A stretch of DNA of 42,516 bases from Haloplasmatales bacterium 4B (GCA_003586005.1 NSKI01000019.1:1-42516), one strand, 5' to 3'. Positions 23,871-32,892 are shown, counted from the first letter of the stretch. The notes: a model not told the origin generated them from the letters alone. Program-made: numbers and translations.

Positions 23871-24102
23871 ATATTTCTTTTCACCTCATTTTAAATAAAC
23901 TATATTTTAGTTTTTAATATTATAGAAATATTATACTTTTAATGATAATTTGTTAATAATTTGTTTCAAATTTTAGACAGTTAAAAATAAAGTGAGTTTG
24001 AATAAAATATTTGCAGTTATTAGTCATAAAATTATATTTATAATATCGGGTATGATATAATTAATTATACACAAATATTTTTAATAATATATGAGGTAAA
24101 AA
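23871..24102. other. Divergent promoter region of sspH and the PTS-like gene
   Basis: AT-rich, no ORF. It contains the start region of sspH on the minus strand and a TATAAT (about 24056) for the PTS-like gene on the plus strand. I see no riboswitch or strong operator. Confidence 0.4.
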
Positions 24103-25116
24103 ATGGAAATTATAACTTATCGTAGAAAAGTTCTTAATTATTTTATCAAAACACTAAATGGAATGGCTTACGGATTATTCGCTACACTAATTATTGGCGT
24201 TATAATTAGCCAAGTTGGTACTCTACTGGAAATGAATGTCTTAAATGATCTAGGAAAGATTTTAAAAAGTTACATGGGTGTTGGTATTGGAATAGGTGTT
24301 GCCTTTAGTTTAGGGCTAAAAGGATTGCCCCTCATAGCTGGTGCAATTTCAGGTGGGATTGCAACAAAAATTAGTAATGACCCCATGACAGCCTACCTAA
24401 CAACCATTTTTGCCATTGAGGGGTTGAGATTTACTTTACGAAAGAAAACACCACTAGACATTCTTCTTATTCCCTTAATTTCTGCAATTATTGCTTTCGG
24501 GATTGCCAGAATAATAGGTGAACCAGTAACTTATGTTATGAATTTACTAGGTGATTTTATCAATGACGCGACAACCTACCAGCCGTTCATTATGGGAATC
24601 ATTGTTTCTGTCACAATGGGAATGGCTTTGACAGCTCCTATTTCAAGTGCGGCAATCGCAATTTCTATCGGATTGTCGGGTTTAGCAGGAGGAGCAGCAG
24701 TAGTAGGATGTTCTGTTCAAATGCTTGGATTCGCTATTATGTCACGAAAAGACAATAATGTAGGCGAAATTATATCTATTGGAATTGGCACTTCGATGTT
24801 GCAATTTAAAAACATATTAAAAAAACCGATTATTTGGTTACCGACTATAATAGTATCAGCAATACTTGGTCCAATTTCAACATTAGTGTTTAAAGTAAAA
24901 ACCAATTCAATAGGAAGTGGCATGGGTACCTCAGGCTTAGTAGGACAAATTGGAACCCTAGATGAAATGGGTTACACTATGTTTACATTTTTAACGATCT
25001 TGATTTTACATTTTATTATGCCACTAATGCTTGTTTTCGGTCTAGATATATTATTTAGACATAAATTGTGGCTAGAACCAGGAGACCTATCATTAGATAA
25101 TAAAATTCAAAATTAA
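24103..25116 (+). CDS. PTS transporter subunit EIIC-type membrane protein
   Basis: A 337-residue polytopic protein with about nine or ten membrane segments and many Gly-rich helices (GVGIGIGVAFSLGLKGLPLIAG, MGMALTAPISSAAIAISIGL, NSIGSGMGTSGLVGQIG). The pattern is that of the PTS_EIIC_2 family, standalone EIIC-like proteins that usually lack EIIA/EIIB domains; the transported substrate is unknown and some are thought to act outside sugar phosphotransfer. No EIIB, EIIA or regulator is adjacent. The ribosome site (TGAGGTAAAA) is adequate for ATG 24103. Confidence 0.85.
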   Translation: MEIITYRRKVLNYFIKTLNGMAYGLFATLIIGVIISQVGTLLEMNVLNDLGKILKSYMGVGIGIGVAFSLGLKGLPLIAGAISGGIATKISNDPMTAYLTTIFAIEGLRFTLRKKTPLDILLIPLISAIIAFGIARIIGEPVTYVMNLLGDFINDATTYQPFIMGIIVSVTMGMALTAPISSAAIAISIGLSGLAGGAAVVGCSVQMLGFAIMSRKDNNVGEIISIGIGTSMLQFKNILKKPIIWLPTIIVSAILGPISTLVFKVKTNSIGSGMGTSGLVGQIGTLDEMGYTMFTFLTILILHFIMPLMLVFGLDILFRHKLWLEPGDLSLDNKIQN

Positions 25117-25167
25117 AAACCCTCTAAATTTTGAACTACCCCCTGTCAAGTAGACAGTATAATAAAA

Positions 25168-25225
25168 TTAAATAATTTGTAGTTTTAAGGCTTGATTCCG
25201 ATATTCAGTCGGAGTTTTTAAATTT
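25168..25225 (-). pseudogene. IS3-family orfB, 3' tail only
   Basis: The last 18-19 codons (NLKTPTEYRNQALKLQII) match the C-terminal end of IS150-type transposases, where TPxEYR is conserved, and end 9 bases inside the terminal repeat. All catalytic residues are missing. Confidence 0.65.
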
Positions 25226-25665
25226 GCTTATCATTATGTGGTTTTAGTAATATTAAAATATTGTCATGCGCTGATGGCGTTTTTTCTGATTCTCCTATGG
25301 GAATTGAAGATATAGAAATGCTTGTTTTAACAGAAAAAAGTTAATATAATTTTATAAAAAAAGCAAAAGTTTTGTTGTTAACTTTTCATTTAAGATCTTT
25401 GTATATTATCTTATTGTTTGAACTTAGTATTATGGAGACTTTAGTATCGTGCTACAAATGATATTGACGTAGACAATTTTAAGGTAGTTTTTCTAGAATA
25501 TTTTTTCTCGTCTCATGTATATCAGTGACTGGGTTATCCGCATGTTGTAATAGATAGGGAGATTGCTCGCCAACTAATCTCATGGTTTTGCTAAATATAA
25601 TTTACTACAAATTACTACAAACTAAATTAGTATGCTATTAATTTAATAAGAGAAGGGTGATTTTG
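25226..25665. other. Gap inside the gutted IS3 element
   Basis: About 440 bases without a whole gene. One plus-strand stretch (25269-25344) reads as a 24-residue protein-like fragment ending at TAA (GVFSDSPMGIEDIEM) with no start or ribosome site; I take it as a gene fragment of unknown family. The rest looks like decayed sequence of higher local GC than its surroundings. Confidence 0.35.
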
Positions 25666-26196
25666 ATGATAAGTATGAATGTGAAAAGATTAAATAGGGT
25701 TTTAACAATTTTATTAAATGAGATGAAAGAATTAGATGATGAGGGTAGAGATTTACCTATTAGATGGAATGTAATGCATATGTATTCAAGTTCACAATTA
25801 GCAAAGATAGTAGCAATAAAAAGAAATTTAGATCCAGAACTAGCAGGGTTAATTGCAGTTTTACATGATATTGCAGTTGTAAAAACCAAAAAGAAAGATA
25901 ATCATGCAGAAAGAGCTGAACCTTTTATCAATGAAATAATTAATTTATATAATAGTGAATATAGGCGTAATCTAAATGAGATAACCAAGGAAGATAGAAA
26001 AATTATTATTGAGGCTGTTTCACTACATAGCCAAAAGGACATAAAAACCGATAATAAATATGTTGAACTTATGAAAGATGTTGATTCCATAGATAGATTA
26101 TTACATGGTGTTAAGTCAGATGGTTCATATGTAGATAGATGCTATAATGTTTTTGAGGAGTTAAACTTACCGAAAGATATATTGGAGTTAAAATAA
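25666..26196 (+). CDS. HD-domain phosphohydrolase
   Basis: A 176-residue HD-superfamily protein. The metal-binding set is visible: His in WNVMHMYSSSQLA, HD doublet in AVLHDIAVV, a further His in KDNHAERAEPF and in SLHSQKD, and Asp in MKDVDSIDRLL. The layout is that of small stand-alone HD hydrolases (nucleotide or phosphomonoester substrates); the substrate is unknown. ATG 25666 follows AAGGGTG at 6 bases and the ORF is undamaged, although it lies within the remains of an IS3 element, surrounded by broken genes. It may be a passenger gene mobilised by the IS or an older gene into which ISs inserted. Confidence 0.8.
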   Translation: MISMNVKRLNRVLTILLNEMKELDDEGRDLPIRWNVMHMYSSSQLAKIVAIKRNLDPELAGLIAVLHDIAVVKTKKKDNHAERAEPFINEIINLYNSEYRRNLNEITKEDRKIIIEAVSLHSQKDIKTDNKYVELMKDVDSIDRLLHGVKSDGSYVDRCYNVFEELNLPKDILELK

Positions 26197-26286
26197 AAAA
26201 ATCGACTTTTAATTTATACTGTACCCTATAGAGAAGACTAATTAAAAAAGTCTAACCTCTATTTTGCAGAAAAATATTTTAGCGTA

Positions 26287-26580
26287 TTAGAGATAACTCT
26301 CAATTCGTTCTTTAAATTTGTCCATGGCTAAAAACTCATTCATGACTTTAGCCCAATTTTAAATGGGACGATTGTTCCATTTGGTATACATGTCTTGAAT
26401 GCGTAAATAGATCGCTTTAATAACTGCCTTCTCATTTGGGAAGGCTCCTTTGCCCTTGGTAACCTTTCTAAATGACGAATGTACAGATTCAACTGCATTA
26501 GTTGTGTACTTCGTTTTTCTTATGGTTGAAGGGTACTCAAATAACTGCTCAATATATCCCCAGTGCCGTTTGTAAATGAT
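26287..26580 (-). pseudogene. IS256-family transposase, 3' fragment
   Basis: About 97 codons that match the C-terminal end of IS256/Mutator transposases: WGYIEQLFEYPSTIRKT, YTTNAVESVHSSFRKVTK, FPNEKAVIKAIYL, then NWAKVMNEFLAMD after an in-frame TAA at 26359-26361. The 5' junction with IS3 sequence lies at about 26580. It has lost the DDE residues except the terminal glutamate region. Together with 3575-3880 it shows that IS256-type elements were once active here. Confidence 0.8.
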
Positions 26581-26635
26581 AAAATAAGAATGTAGAAAAA
26601 GTGGTTTTTTTGAATTGATCATATAAATCTCTCCC

Positions 26636-26983
26636 TTATTCATAATCCTTTATTTCTATATGACCATTATACTTCTTAATCCAGCCTCTGAGTGTTGTTT
26701 TACTATAAATCTTATACTTTTTTGAGATATCTAATAATGAACCATTACCATTTAAATAATTATTAATAACTGCTAACTTTAATTTTCTTGAATATGATTG
26801 ATTTCTAGGTATTTCATCAAAAGCACTTTCTCCCATAGATTGAATATTATTTATCCAAACTTTGAAACTTTTTTTATCACACCTTAATCTAGCTGCTATT
26901 TGATCAATTGACTCCTTTCCTTCTTGGTAATCCATTATAGCCTTTAACTTTATCTCTTTACTAAATTTAGCTTTTCTTCCCAT
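26636..26983 (-). CDS. IS3-family OrfA with two HTH domains
   Basis: A 115-residue HTH protein with two related halves: residues 5-55 (KFSKEIKLKAIMDYQEG, SIDQIAARLRCDKKSFKVWI) and 64-110 (YSRKLKLAVINNYLNG, SLLDISKKYKIYSKTTLRGWIKK). This is the tandem HTH arrangement of IS150-group OrfA. Ribosome site AGGGGATC before ATG 26983. Its partner orfB is lost apart from a C-terminal tail at 25168, so transposition in cis is impossible. It is the only intact part of the element. Confidence 0.8.
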   Translation of the reverse strand: MGRKAKFSKEIKLKAIMDYQEGKESIDQIAARLRCDKKSFKVWINNIQSMGESAFDEIPRNQSYSRKLKLAVINNYLNGNGSLLDISKKYKIYSKTTLRGWIKKYNGHIEIKDYE

Positions 26984-27210
26984 AAGAAAAGATCCCCTTT
27001 CTGTAGTAAATACACTTTATTTTTTTGTACTGTCTACTTTAAGGGGATCATACCATTTTTCTTTAGTGGGTCTACTTATTTTATATCCAGTTTTGATTTG
27101 GATTTTTCACATAAAAATGGTCCTTAGCCAGATTTCTTCTGAATAACAATGTCTAAAACTAATATTTTAATACTCCTATTACCCAAATTAATTAATCTCA
27201 AGGTTTAAAA

Positions 27211-27399
27211 TTACTCAATATTTATTGGAATTACAAATGCACATACTATGTATACTAATATACCCGTTCCCGCAAGTAATACTAAGAATACCCAAGCCAG
27301 ACGCACAAGTGTAGCATCAATATTAAAATACTTCGCTATACCACCACAAACTCCTGCAATCACCTTATCAGAATTTGACCTGTATAATTTTTTTTCCAT
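27211..27399 (-). CDS. PspC-domain membrane protein
   Basis: A 62-residue protein consisting of the PspC domain alone: MEKKLYRSNSDKVIAGVCGGIAKYFNID, then LVRLAWVFLVLLAGTGILVY as the membrane helix and VCAFVIPIN. PspC proteins sense or transmit envelope stress; stand-alone ones in Firmicutes have no defined role. ATG 27399 is preceded by GGGGTGAG; an upstream in-frame start at 27420 would place that ribosome site inside the coding sequence. Monocistronic. Confidence 0.9.
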   Translation of the reverse strand: MEKKLYRSNSDKVIAGVCGGIAKYFNIDATLVRLAWVFLVLLAGTGILVYIVCAFVIPINIE

Positions 27400-27580
27400 A
27401 TAACTCACCCCATCTTTCACATTCTTTTATAATGACATATTAATATAACAATAATAGCACATTAATTTAAAAATGTACATGTAAACCCTTAGATATAAGT
27501 AAAGATTTTCTTTTAACAATTTTCCCATTATAATTATTCAGTAATTTATATATTCGTAAAAATTTAATTATAGATAAAAT

Positions 27581-27620
27581 GAATAATCCTATCAAATTAT
27601 ATAATTTGATAGGATTATTC
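27581..27620 (-). terminator. Perfect 40-base palindrome after hup
   Basis: Bases 27581-27600 are the exact reverse complement of 27601-27620 with no unpaired spacer. It follows the HU gene (stop at 27664) and is probably its bidirectional terminator; a T-rich run follows on both strands. Confidence 0.7.
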
Positions 27621-27663
27621 TCTTTATTTGAAATAACAAACTTAATAGATTGTTACTTCATTT

Positions 27664-27948
27664 TTATTTTGCATTTACTGCATCTTTTAGGCTTTTACCA
27701 GCGCGGAAACTTGGAACATTAGCTGCAGCAATAGTCATAGATTCACCTGTACGTGGATTGCGTCCAACTCTTGCTTCACGTTTTGAAACTTTAAATGATC
27801 CAAATCCTGTTAATACCACTTCATCATTATTTACTAATGTTGTTGTAACACTTTCTAAAAATGCATTTAATGCTTGTTCTACTGTTTTTTTAGTAGTTCC
27901 TTCTGGCATTTTTTCAGCCATTAATTTTACTAAATCTTGTTTATTCAT
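27664..27948 (-). CDS. hup: HU family DNA-binding protein
   Basis: A 94-residue nucleoid protein: MNKQDLVKLMAEKMPEG, FLESVTTTLVNNDEVVLTGFGSF, then the DNA-binding arm REARVGRNPRTGESMTI with the intercalating proline, and a C-terminal FRAGKSLKDAV. Full length for HU (90-95). AAGGAG ribosome site 9 bases before ATG 27948. It compacts and bends DNA as a dimer and is probably highly expressed. Confidence 0.97.
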   Translation of the reverse strand: MNKQDLVKLMAEKMPEGTTKKTVEQALNAFLESVTTTLVNNDEVVLTGFGSFKVSKREARVGRNPRTGESMTIAAANVPSFRAGKSLKDAVNAK

Positions 27949-28335
27949 GCTTATACCTTCTCCTTTTTATCTCTAATTTATATTTAATCATCATATGTGC
28001 AAATACCTTATTTGCATATTTAGATAATATATAAATACATTATATAATAAAATGTAAGATAATGGAAATAAAAAACGAAAAATATCAAAAAAAATTATGA
28101 ATATTGATATAAGATTTAGTTAACGCTAGAAAAAAGTAGTAAATATTGTAAAAATAAGGAAGATAAAACAAAATATATTAAAGAAATTTTGACTTCATCT
28201 TGATTTAAATAACTAAGTCAGCAAAGATTACAAGCAGATTTGGCATCCAACTTTTATATAGATGAATCTACTATTTAAAAAACTTCTTAATTTTAATTTC
28301 ATTAATTTATAATTAATTAAAGTGTCTCACTTTTT
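27949..28335. other. Gap upstream of hup with a decayed HTH trace
   Basis: The promoter region of hup is at 27950-28060. Between about 28210 and 28285 the plus strand reads LSQQRLQADLASNFYIDEST with flanking stops, which resembles a degenerate XRE-type HTH. A small hairpin AAAGTG/CACTTT (28319-28333) precedes the methyltransferase stop. Nothing else recognised. Confidence 0.35.
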
Positions 28336-29151
28336 TTATTTCTCTAAAACAATGCACATAGTTTCAAATTCTTCTCTAAAAGGGTTCCCACTTACATCTG
28401 AATAAAAATCAATCTGACTATATCCAATTGGCTCTATTTCTTTTAAAATCATATCTTTTGTAAAAGCTGTGTCCCAAATTCGATAGACACATCCATTATC
28501 TTCTTCATCAATAATGGCATGTTGGTCAAGGTGGACATGATTGTCATATATATAATGTGCTTCTATGGAAATATAAGGTCTAGGATTCCAAAAACCACCT
28601 TCTTCATTTATTGACCAACTCATAGTTTCTTTTTTTCCTTCATAACGAGCTGGAGTAAAAACATCAAAAATAAGCTTTCCACCTTTTTTTAAGGCCCTTA
28701 ATATTTTTTGAAGCAATAACTTACGTTCAACAGGTGATAAAACAGCATAATCACAATAAATTAACAAAACTAAATCGTATTCATTCTCATAGTCTATTTC
28801 TAAATAATTTTGATATAAATAAGTATTAGTAAAATTTTGTTTCCTTGCATAGTCGATAGATCGCTTAGAAAAGTCAATTCCTGTAACAAAATACCCTCTT
28901 TTGTTCAATCTCTCTGAATATAACCCAGGACCACATCCTAAGTCTAGAATTTTCTTATATCTTCCTAAAGGAGCATTTTGTGATATCCATTCAACTGACT
29001 GATCTATGAAATCAAAATTTCTTGATGCAGCATCCCAAGATGAATTTAGGTGGGCATTAAGCATATTTTGAGATATATAAGTATCGTCCCAAAAATTACA
29101 TTGATTTTTCGTATAAATATCTGGCTTTTTAACTAGATCAATTAATCTCAT
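28336..29151 (-). CDS. SAM-dependent methyltransferase
   Basis: A 271-residue class-I methyltransferase: motif I ILDLGCGPGLYSERL, acidic motif GIDFSKRSIDYAR, motif IV YDLVLLIYCDYAVLSP and the post-motif LRALKKGGKLIFDVF. The C-terminal region (about 170-271) is a beta-rich extension typical of small-molecule methyltransferases with an unknown substrate. A strong AAAGGAGGTAAATGC ribosome site precedes ATG 29151. It is 36 bases behind the DUF2785 gene and probably cotranscribed with it. Confidence 0.9.
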   Translation of the reverse strand: MRLIDLVKKPDIYTKNQCNFWDDTYISQNMLNAHLNSSWDAASRNFDFIDQSVEWISQNAPLGRYKKILDLGCGPGLYSERLNKRGYFVTGIDFSKRSIDYARKQNFTNTYLYQNYLEIDYENEYDLVLLIYCDYAVLSPVERKLLLQKILRALKKGGKLIFDVFTPARYEGKKETMSWSINEEGGFWNPRPYISIEAHYIYDNHVHLDQHAIIDEEDNGCVYRIWDTAFTKDMILKEIEPIGYSQIDFYSDVSGNPFREEFETMCIVLEK

Positions 29152-29187
29152 GCATTTACCTCCTTTCTAATTATGTTTACATAGGCC

Positions 29188-30030
29188 TTATATGATTTTA
29201 TTAAATGATTGATTCACTTGGTTTAAAACCTCTTCAATTTCAACTAATAAAGAACTATTAGAACCTTTAAATTTAATTCTAAAATATAAACTTCTTAAGA
29301 AATTTTTCACATTTTCTTTAAAATAATGCATCTCAGGATAATCATTTGGAGTATTAGTGTGAACAAATGATTTAATCCACTTTCTTATTTCTTCGTCTTT
29401 TAAGATATTTCTTGATAAGATAGCCATTATCACATTAACTAATCTTTCTGCTTCTTCATTAATATAAACATAATTACTTATACAAATTTTTTCTTTTATT
29501 ACTTCAATGATTTTTACCAATTCATTGTGATTTATATCTTTAGAGTATGCTATAGTTCTAAGGGCATCTCCCGAATGACCCATAGCATGTCCATAGCCTT
29601 TATCCTTATCATATCCTCTTAAGTCTTTCTCTAATCTCATGTATTTAATAATTGATTCATTTAGGCTAAGGATCTCCTTTCCACTTAAAAGATCTTCTCC
29701 ATTTTGGAGATGATATAAAATTATACAACGGATTATTAATATTGTAAAAGTTCTATTAAACACACCATCTCCTAAAACTTCACCTATTTTGTAAAATAAA
29801 TGCTTCTCACTTAAAGAAATTTTAAGTAGTTCTCTTATTATTTCTTTTGATAACATCTTATTAGTAATCATCACCCATAAGACATTTAAAATTAAATCAT
29901 CCCTTAACTCTGAATCTGTAGTCCCGATATTGTCCAGTAGTTCTAATGCAAATTGATGTAAATTAACATCCTTTGGTATCTTCCATTCATTATCTCTAAT
30001 GTTTATTAGTCGTTCTTTTAAATTCTCGAT
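29188..30030 (-). CDS. DUF2785 protein with a non-canonical start codon
   Basis: The frame contains the DUF2785 signature LRGYDKDKGYGHAMGHSGDALR and several helical repeats. From GTG 29874 it would have 229 residues and lack the N-terminal helices. The frame, however, continues open and protein-like upstream (NLKERLINIRDNEWKIPKDV) to ATC 30030, exactly 8 bases after GAGGAGG. There is no ATG, GTG or TTG in the 52 upstream codons. So either translation begins at AUC/AUA or the start codon was mutated. Total 281 residues would be the typical family length. Function unknown. Confidence 0.75.
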   Translation of the reverse strand: MENLKERLINIRDNEWKIPKDVNLHQFALELLDNIGTTDSELRDDLILNVLWVMITNKMLSKEIIRELLKISLSEKHLFYKIGEVLGDGVFNRTFTILIIRCIILYHLQNGEDLLSGKEILSLNESIIKYMRLEKDLRGYDKDKGYGHAMGHSGDALRTIAYSKDINHNELVKIIEVIKEKICISNYVYINEEAERLVNVIMAILSRNILKDEEIRKWIKSFVHTNTPNDYPEMHYFKENVKNFLRSLYFRIKFKGSNSSLLVEIEEVLNQVNQSFNKII

Positions 30031-30127
30031 TTTTATTACCTCCTCTATATTTAAATTATTATGCTATAATTATAACATATACCATATTTATTTTTTGATA
30101 ATATTTCTATTTCTGCTTCTGTAAATA

Positions 30128-30178
30128 TAAAAAAACCTGCAAGATAAACTCCTTTTTTAAATTGTCTATCCTACAGGG
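30128..30178 (-). terminator. Terminator of the ABC-2 exporter operon
   Basis: On the minus strand CCTGTAGGATA pairs with TATCTTGCAGG (bulged) around a long AT-rich loop, followed by TTTTTTT. It lies 15 bases after the stop of the last permease gene. Confidence 0.8.
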
Positions 30179-30192
30179 AATACTATAACCAT

Positions 30193-30984
30193 CTAAATAT
30201 ATAAATCTCTTTTTTTGTAAAAATAGAATGTTCCAAATATGCTTATTAAAGAAATACTTATTGATAAAATAATAAATCCAAAATTAAATTTACCAATTAA
30301 CATATCGCTAGTTGGAAAATATTGAAATGGTGTAACAAACTTAAGAAAGTCAATTTTACCATCAACCATGCCAATAAGAATTGACAACAAGTATGTTCCC
30401 ATTAATAATCCAATAGTTATTGAACCCGATTTTTTATAATGTTTTAGTACCGCAGATAACATCATACCAATACCCAAGAAAATAATCTGTGTTAAAAACA
30501 ATCCTATAGACATGTTAGCAATAAACTTGAAATAACCTTCTGAAACATCAAATCTTAGGTATGTGAAGTAAACTGATGCCAAAACAGTTACATTAATTAT
30601 TATAGTGTTGACAAGAGCGACAATTAATTTGCCCTTTATTACTTTTCCACGGTTCACTGGTAATGTAAATAAATACTCTGCAGTCTTATTTTTTTCTTCT
30701 TTTGATATAATTCCACTTCCAAGTAACCCTGAAAATATAGATAGTGGTATATAAATATAGATAGCTACAATACTAATAAACCCTGATGGAGTTGTTATAT
30801 CCGCTACTGAAGAACCAAGTGCCGCGAATAATGATTCGAATTGTTTCATAGCAACTGCTATTTCCTGATTACCAGCGTAAGCTTCAAATTCTATAGATGC
30901 AACATAATGCAGTGCCATTAGTGATAAAATCCAAATAATTAAAGATTTAAAATTTGCTTTGAATTCTCTTTTGATTATATTCAT
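30193..30984 (-). CDS. ABC-2 type transporter permease
   Basis: A 263-residue permease with six membrane segments. It begins MNIIKREFKANFKSLIIWILSLM and contains the typical EEKNKTAEYLFTLPVNRGKVIKGKL coupling-helix region and a GIGMMLSAVLKHYKKSGSITIGL segment. It is the third gene of a three-gene operon (ATPase, permease, permease) that forms a heterodimeric exporter, probably for a drug, peptide or lipid. The start is 10 bases after the preceding gene. Ribosome site AGGAGG. Confidence 0.9.
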   Translation of the reverse strand: MNIIKREFKANFKSLIIWILSLMALHYVASIEFEAYAGNQEIAVAMKQFESLFAALGSSVADITTPSGFISIVAIYIYIPLSIFSGLLGSGIISKEEKNKTAEYLFTLPVNRGKVIKGKLIVALVNTIIINVTVLASVYFTYLRFDVSEGYFKFIANMSIGLFLTQIIFLGIGMMLSAVLKHYKKSGSITIGLLMGTYLLSILIGMVDGKIDFLKFVTPFQYFPTSDMLIGKFNFGFIILSISISLISIFGTFYFYKKRDLYI

Positions 30985-30993
30985 TAAATCCTC

Positions 30994-31797
30994 CTATAAA
31001 GAAGCTATATTTCTTTTTTGATACAAGAAATAGCTTAGTGGTAAAGTAACTAAAATAATAATAAATGAAATAATTGCTAAACTCCATTCATATTTGCCAT
31101 TAATAAGAATATATGTTGGAGAGAAGTGACTATAAGGTGAAATTATATTAAATAGTTTAGAACTCAGGATTGAACCAAATGATGAAACAATATACATTCC
31201 AAACCCTAATGCCATAGAAAAACTTAAAACACTAGTTACTTTTTTTACTAAAACAGAAATTAACACTCCCATTCCGAAGAATGCTAATTGGAAAAAAACT
31301 GTTGTTGACAACACAAGATTTACATTAGTAAAGTTAACTGTTTCATCACCTTTTACTATAAATAAAATAATCAATGAAGCAACCCAGACTAACAAGTTAA
31401 CAATTGTTAGACTTGCAAATGCAGCTAAACATTTAGAGATAAGAATTTTCCCCCTTGTAACCGGTTTGCTCAACAGAAAATCTGCAGTTAGCTCTCTTTC
31501 TTCCACACTTAAAATATGGAACCCATAATTTGATGCTTGAATAGCTAATGGAATTTGAATCATACCAAAAGTTAAACCGAAATAGCCTAAAAGACTAAAC
31601 AAGGGCAATTCAGCACTCATTCCAAAAAATGACAAAAATTCATCTGGAAAATTAGCCATAATTGATTCAAACGCTTCAGTATCTGCTGCAATCCAAGGAT
31701 AGAAAGACATATACAACACCAAGCCAAACGGTACAAATAAACCCCAAATAAAAATGGATTTTCTCAACATTTTAAATTCAAATTTAAATATATTCAT
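30994..31797 (-). CDS. ABC-2 type transporter permease
   Basis: A 267-residue permease homologous to the following one: MNIFKFEFKMLRKSIFIWGLF, EERELTADFLLSKPVTRGKIL (same coupling region), and six membrane helices ending PLSYFLYQKRNIASL. ATG 31797 is spaced 7 bases after TAGGTG; the GTG at 31806 overlaps this ribosome site and lies right after the ATPase stop. It is translationally coupled with the ATPase gene. Confidence 0.9.
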   Translation of the reverse strand: MNIFKFEFKMLRKSIFIWGLFVPFGLVLYMSFYPWIAADTEAFESIMANFPDEFLSFFGMSAELPLFSLLGYFGLTFGMIQIPLAIQASNYGFHILSVEERELTADFLLSKPVTRGKILISKCLAAFASLTIVNLLVWVASLIILFIVKGDETVNFTNVNLVLSTTVFFQLAFFGMGVLISVLVKKVTSVLSFSMALGFGMYIVSSFGSILSSKLFNIISPYSHFSPTYILINGKYEWSLAIISFIIILVTLPLSYFLYQKRNIASL

Positions 31798-31806
31798 CTC
31801 AATCAC

Positions 31807-32679
31807 CTACTCGTAGTAATGCATAAAGATTTCTTCTAATGTTGGTTCTTCAACTAACATATCAGATAATTTAAAACTAGATATTATTTTTACCATCTCA
31901 TTTATATTACCTTTAAAGAAGAATGTTACTTCATCATCTTTTTCTTTTATCTGTGAAACACCATCAATTTTAAATTTATTACTGTCCAAGCCAGTACCTC
32001 TAATTGTAAATTTTTTATAATTATCATTTTGCAATGCTTTTACATCTTGTATTGAAACGATTTCACCATCTTTAATAATAGCAACACGGTTACATAACTG
32101 TTGTACTTCACTTAAAATATGTGAACTAAATAACACTGTTGCACCCTGTTTATTCTCTTCGGCAATTAAATTGAAAAATTTTTGTTGCATTAGCGGATCT
32201 AAACCACTGGTCGGTTCATCCAAAATCAATAATTTCGGTGAATGTAATAAACCTTGAACTATACCAACTTTTTTCTTATTACCATATGATAAATCTTGAA
32301 TTTTCCTATTTAAATCTAATTCCATTATTTCAGATAATTCTCTTATTTTCTGAGAGCAATCTTTCTCATAAAAACTTGCAGAATAGTTTAACAAATCAAT
32401 TACTTTCATTTTATCATAATAGAATATTTCTGATGGTAAATAACCTATCTCTTTTCTTACTTCACTACCGAACTCAATTGCATCCTTCCCAAAAATTGTA
32501 ACAGATCCACTTGTCGGATAAATCAATGAGAGTAAAGATCTAATAGTTGTGCTTTTCCCAGCACCATTAGGACCAATAAACCCGAATATTTCTCCTTGTT
32601 TGACATTAATGTTTACATTCTTGCAACCCTTAACATCACCGTAATACTTTGTCAAATTTTTAATTTCGATTACATTCAT
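31807..32679 (-). CDS. ABC transporter ATP-binding protein
   Basis: A 290-residue cytosolic nucleotide-binding subunit: Walker A GFIGPNGAGKSTTIRSL, Q-loop in IGYLPSEIFYYD, signature LSYGNKKKVGIVQGLL (with Y instead of G), Walker B LLILDEPTSGLDP, H-loop FSSHILSEVQ, and a C-terminal extension ending EEPTLEEIFMHYY. Partner of the two permeases. ATG 32679 follows AAAGGAGATT. The upstream 14-codon extension to 32721 has no ribosome site. A broken TetR gene lies upstream; intact homologues regulate such exporters. Confidence 0.95.
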   Translation of the reverse strand: MNVIEIKNLTKYYGDVKGCKNVNINVKQGEIFGFIGPNGAGKSTTIRSLLSLIYPTSGSVTIFGKDAIEFGSEVRKEIGYLPSEIFYYDKMKVIDLLNYSASFYEKDCSQKIRELSEIMELDLNRKIQDLSYGNKKKVGIVQGLLHSPKLLILDEPTSGLDPLMQQKFFNLIAEENKQGATVLFSSHILSEVQQLCNRVAIIKDGEIVSIQDVKALQNDNYKKFTIRGTGLDSNKFKIDGVSQIKEKDDEVTFFFKGNINEMVKIISSFKLSDMLVEEPTLEEIFMHYYE

Positions 32680-32892
32680 ATTTAATCTCCTTTTTTGTTT
32701 AATATACTTCTCTTTCTCCAAGTGAAAAATAAATATTCTCTATTTTACAAGGAGGATAGCATTGTATTATCATTTTGACCTAATTTTATTATATTTATAA
32801 TACACCTTTTTTACTATGTTTCACAAAAAACTAATGTCTAACACTGTCAAAAATACCCTAAATAATACATAAAAAGAAACATAAGAACCACC

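Larger units (their letters stand above)
25132..27050 (-). mobile_element. IS3-family element, gutted and carrying other DNA
   Basis: Both ends begin TGA on their own strand and share AAGTAGACAGTA (left at 25149-25160; right as the reverse complement near 27027-27038). The minus strand reads orfA (26636-26983), then an IS256 transposase 3' fragment (26287-26580), then, in the opposite direction, an HD-domain gene (25666-26196), and finally the last codons of orfB (25168-25225). So the DDE core of the IS3 orfB has been replaced by about 1.3 kb of foreign DNA. No direct target repeat is evident. Confidence 0.65.

Noticed and set aside
28210-28285. XRE-type regulator gene upstream of hup
   Set aside because: The HTH-like translation is broken by stops on both sides and has no start; at most a remnant.
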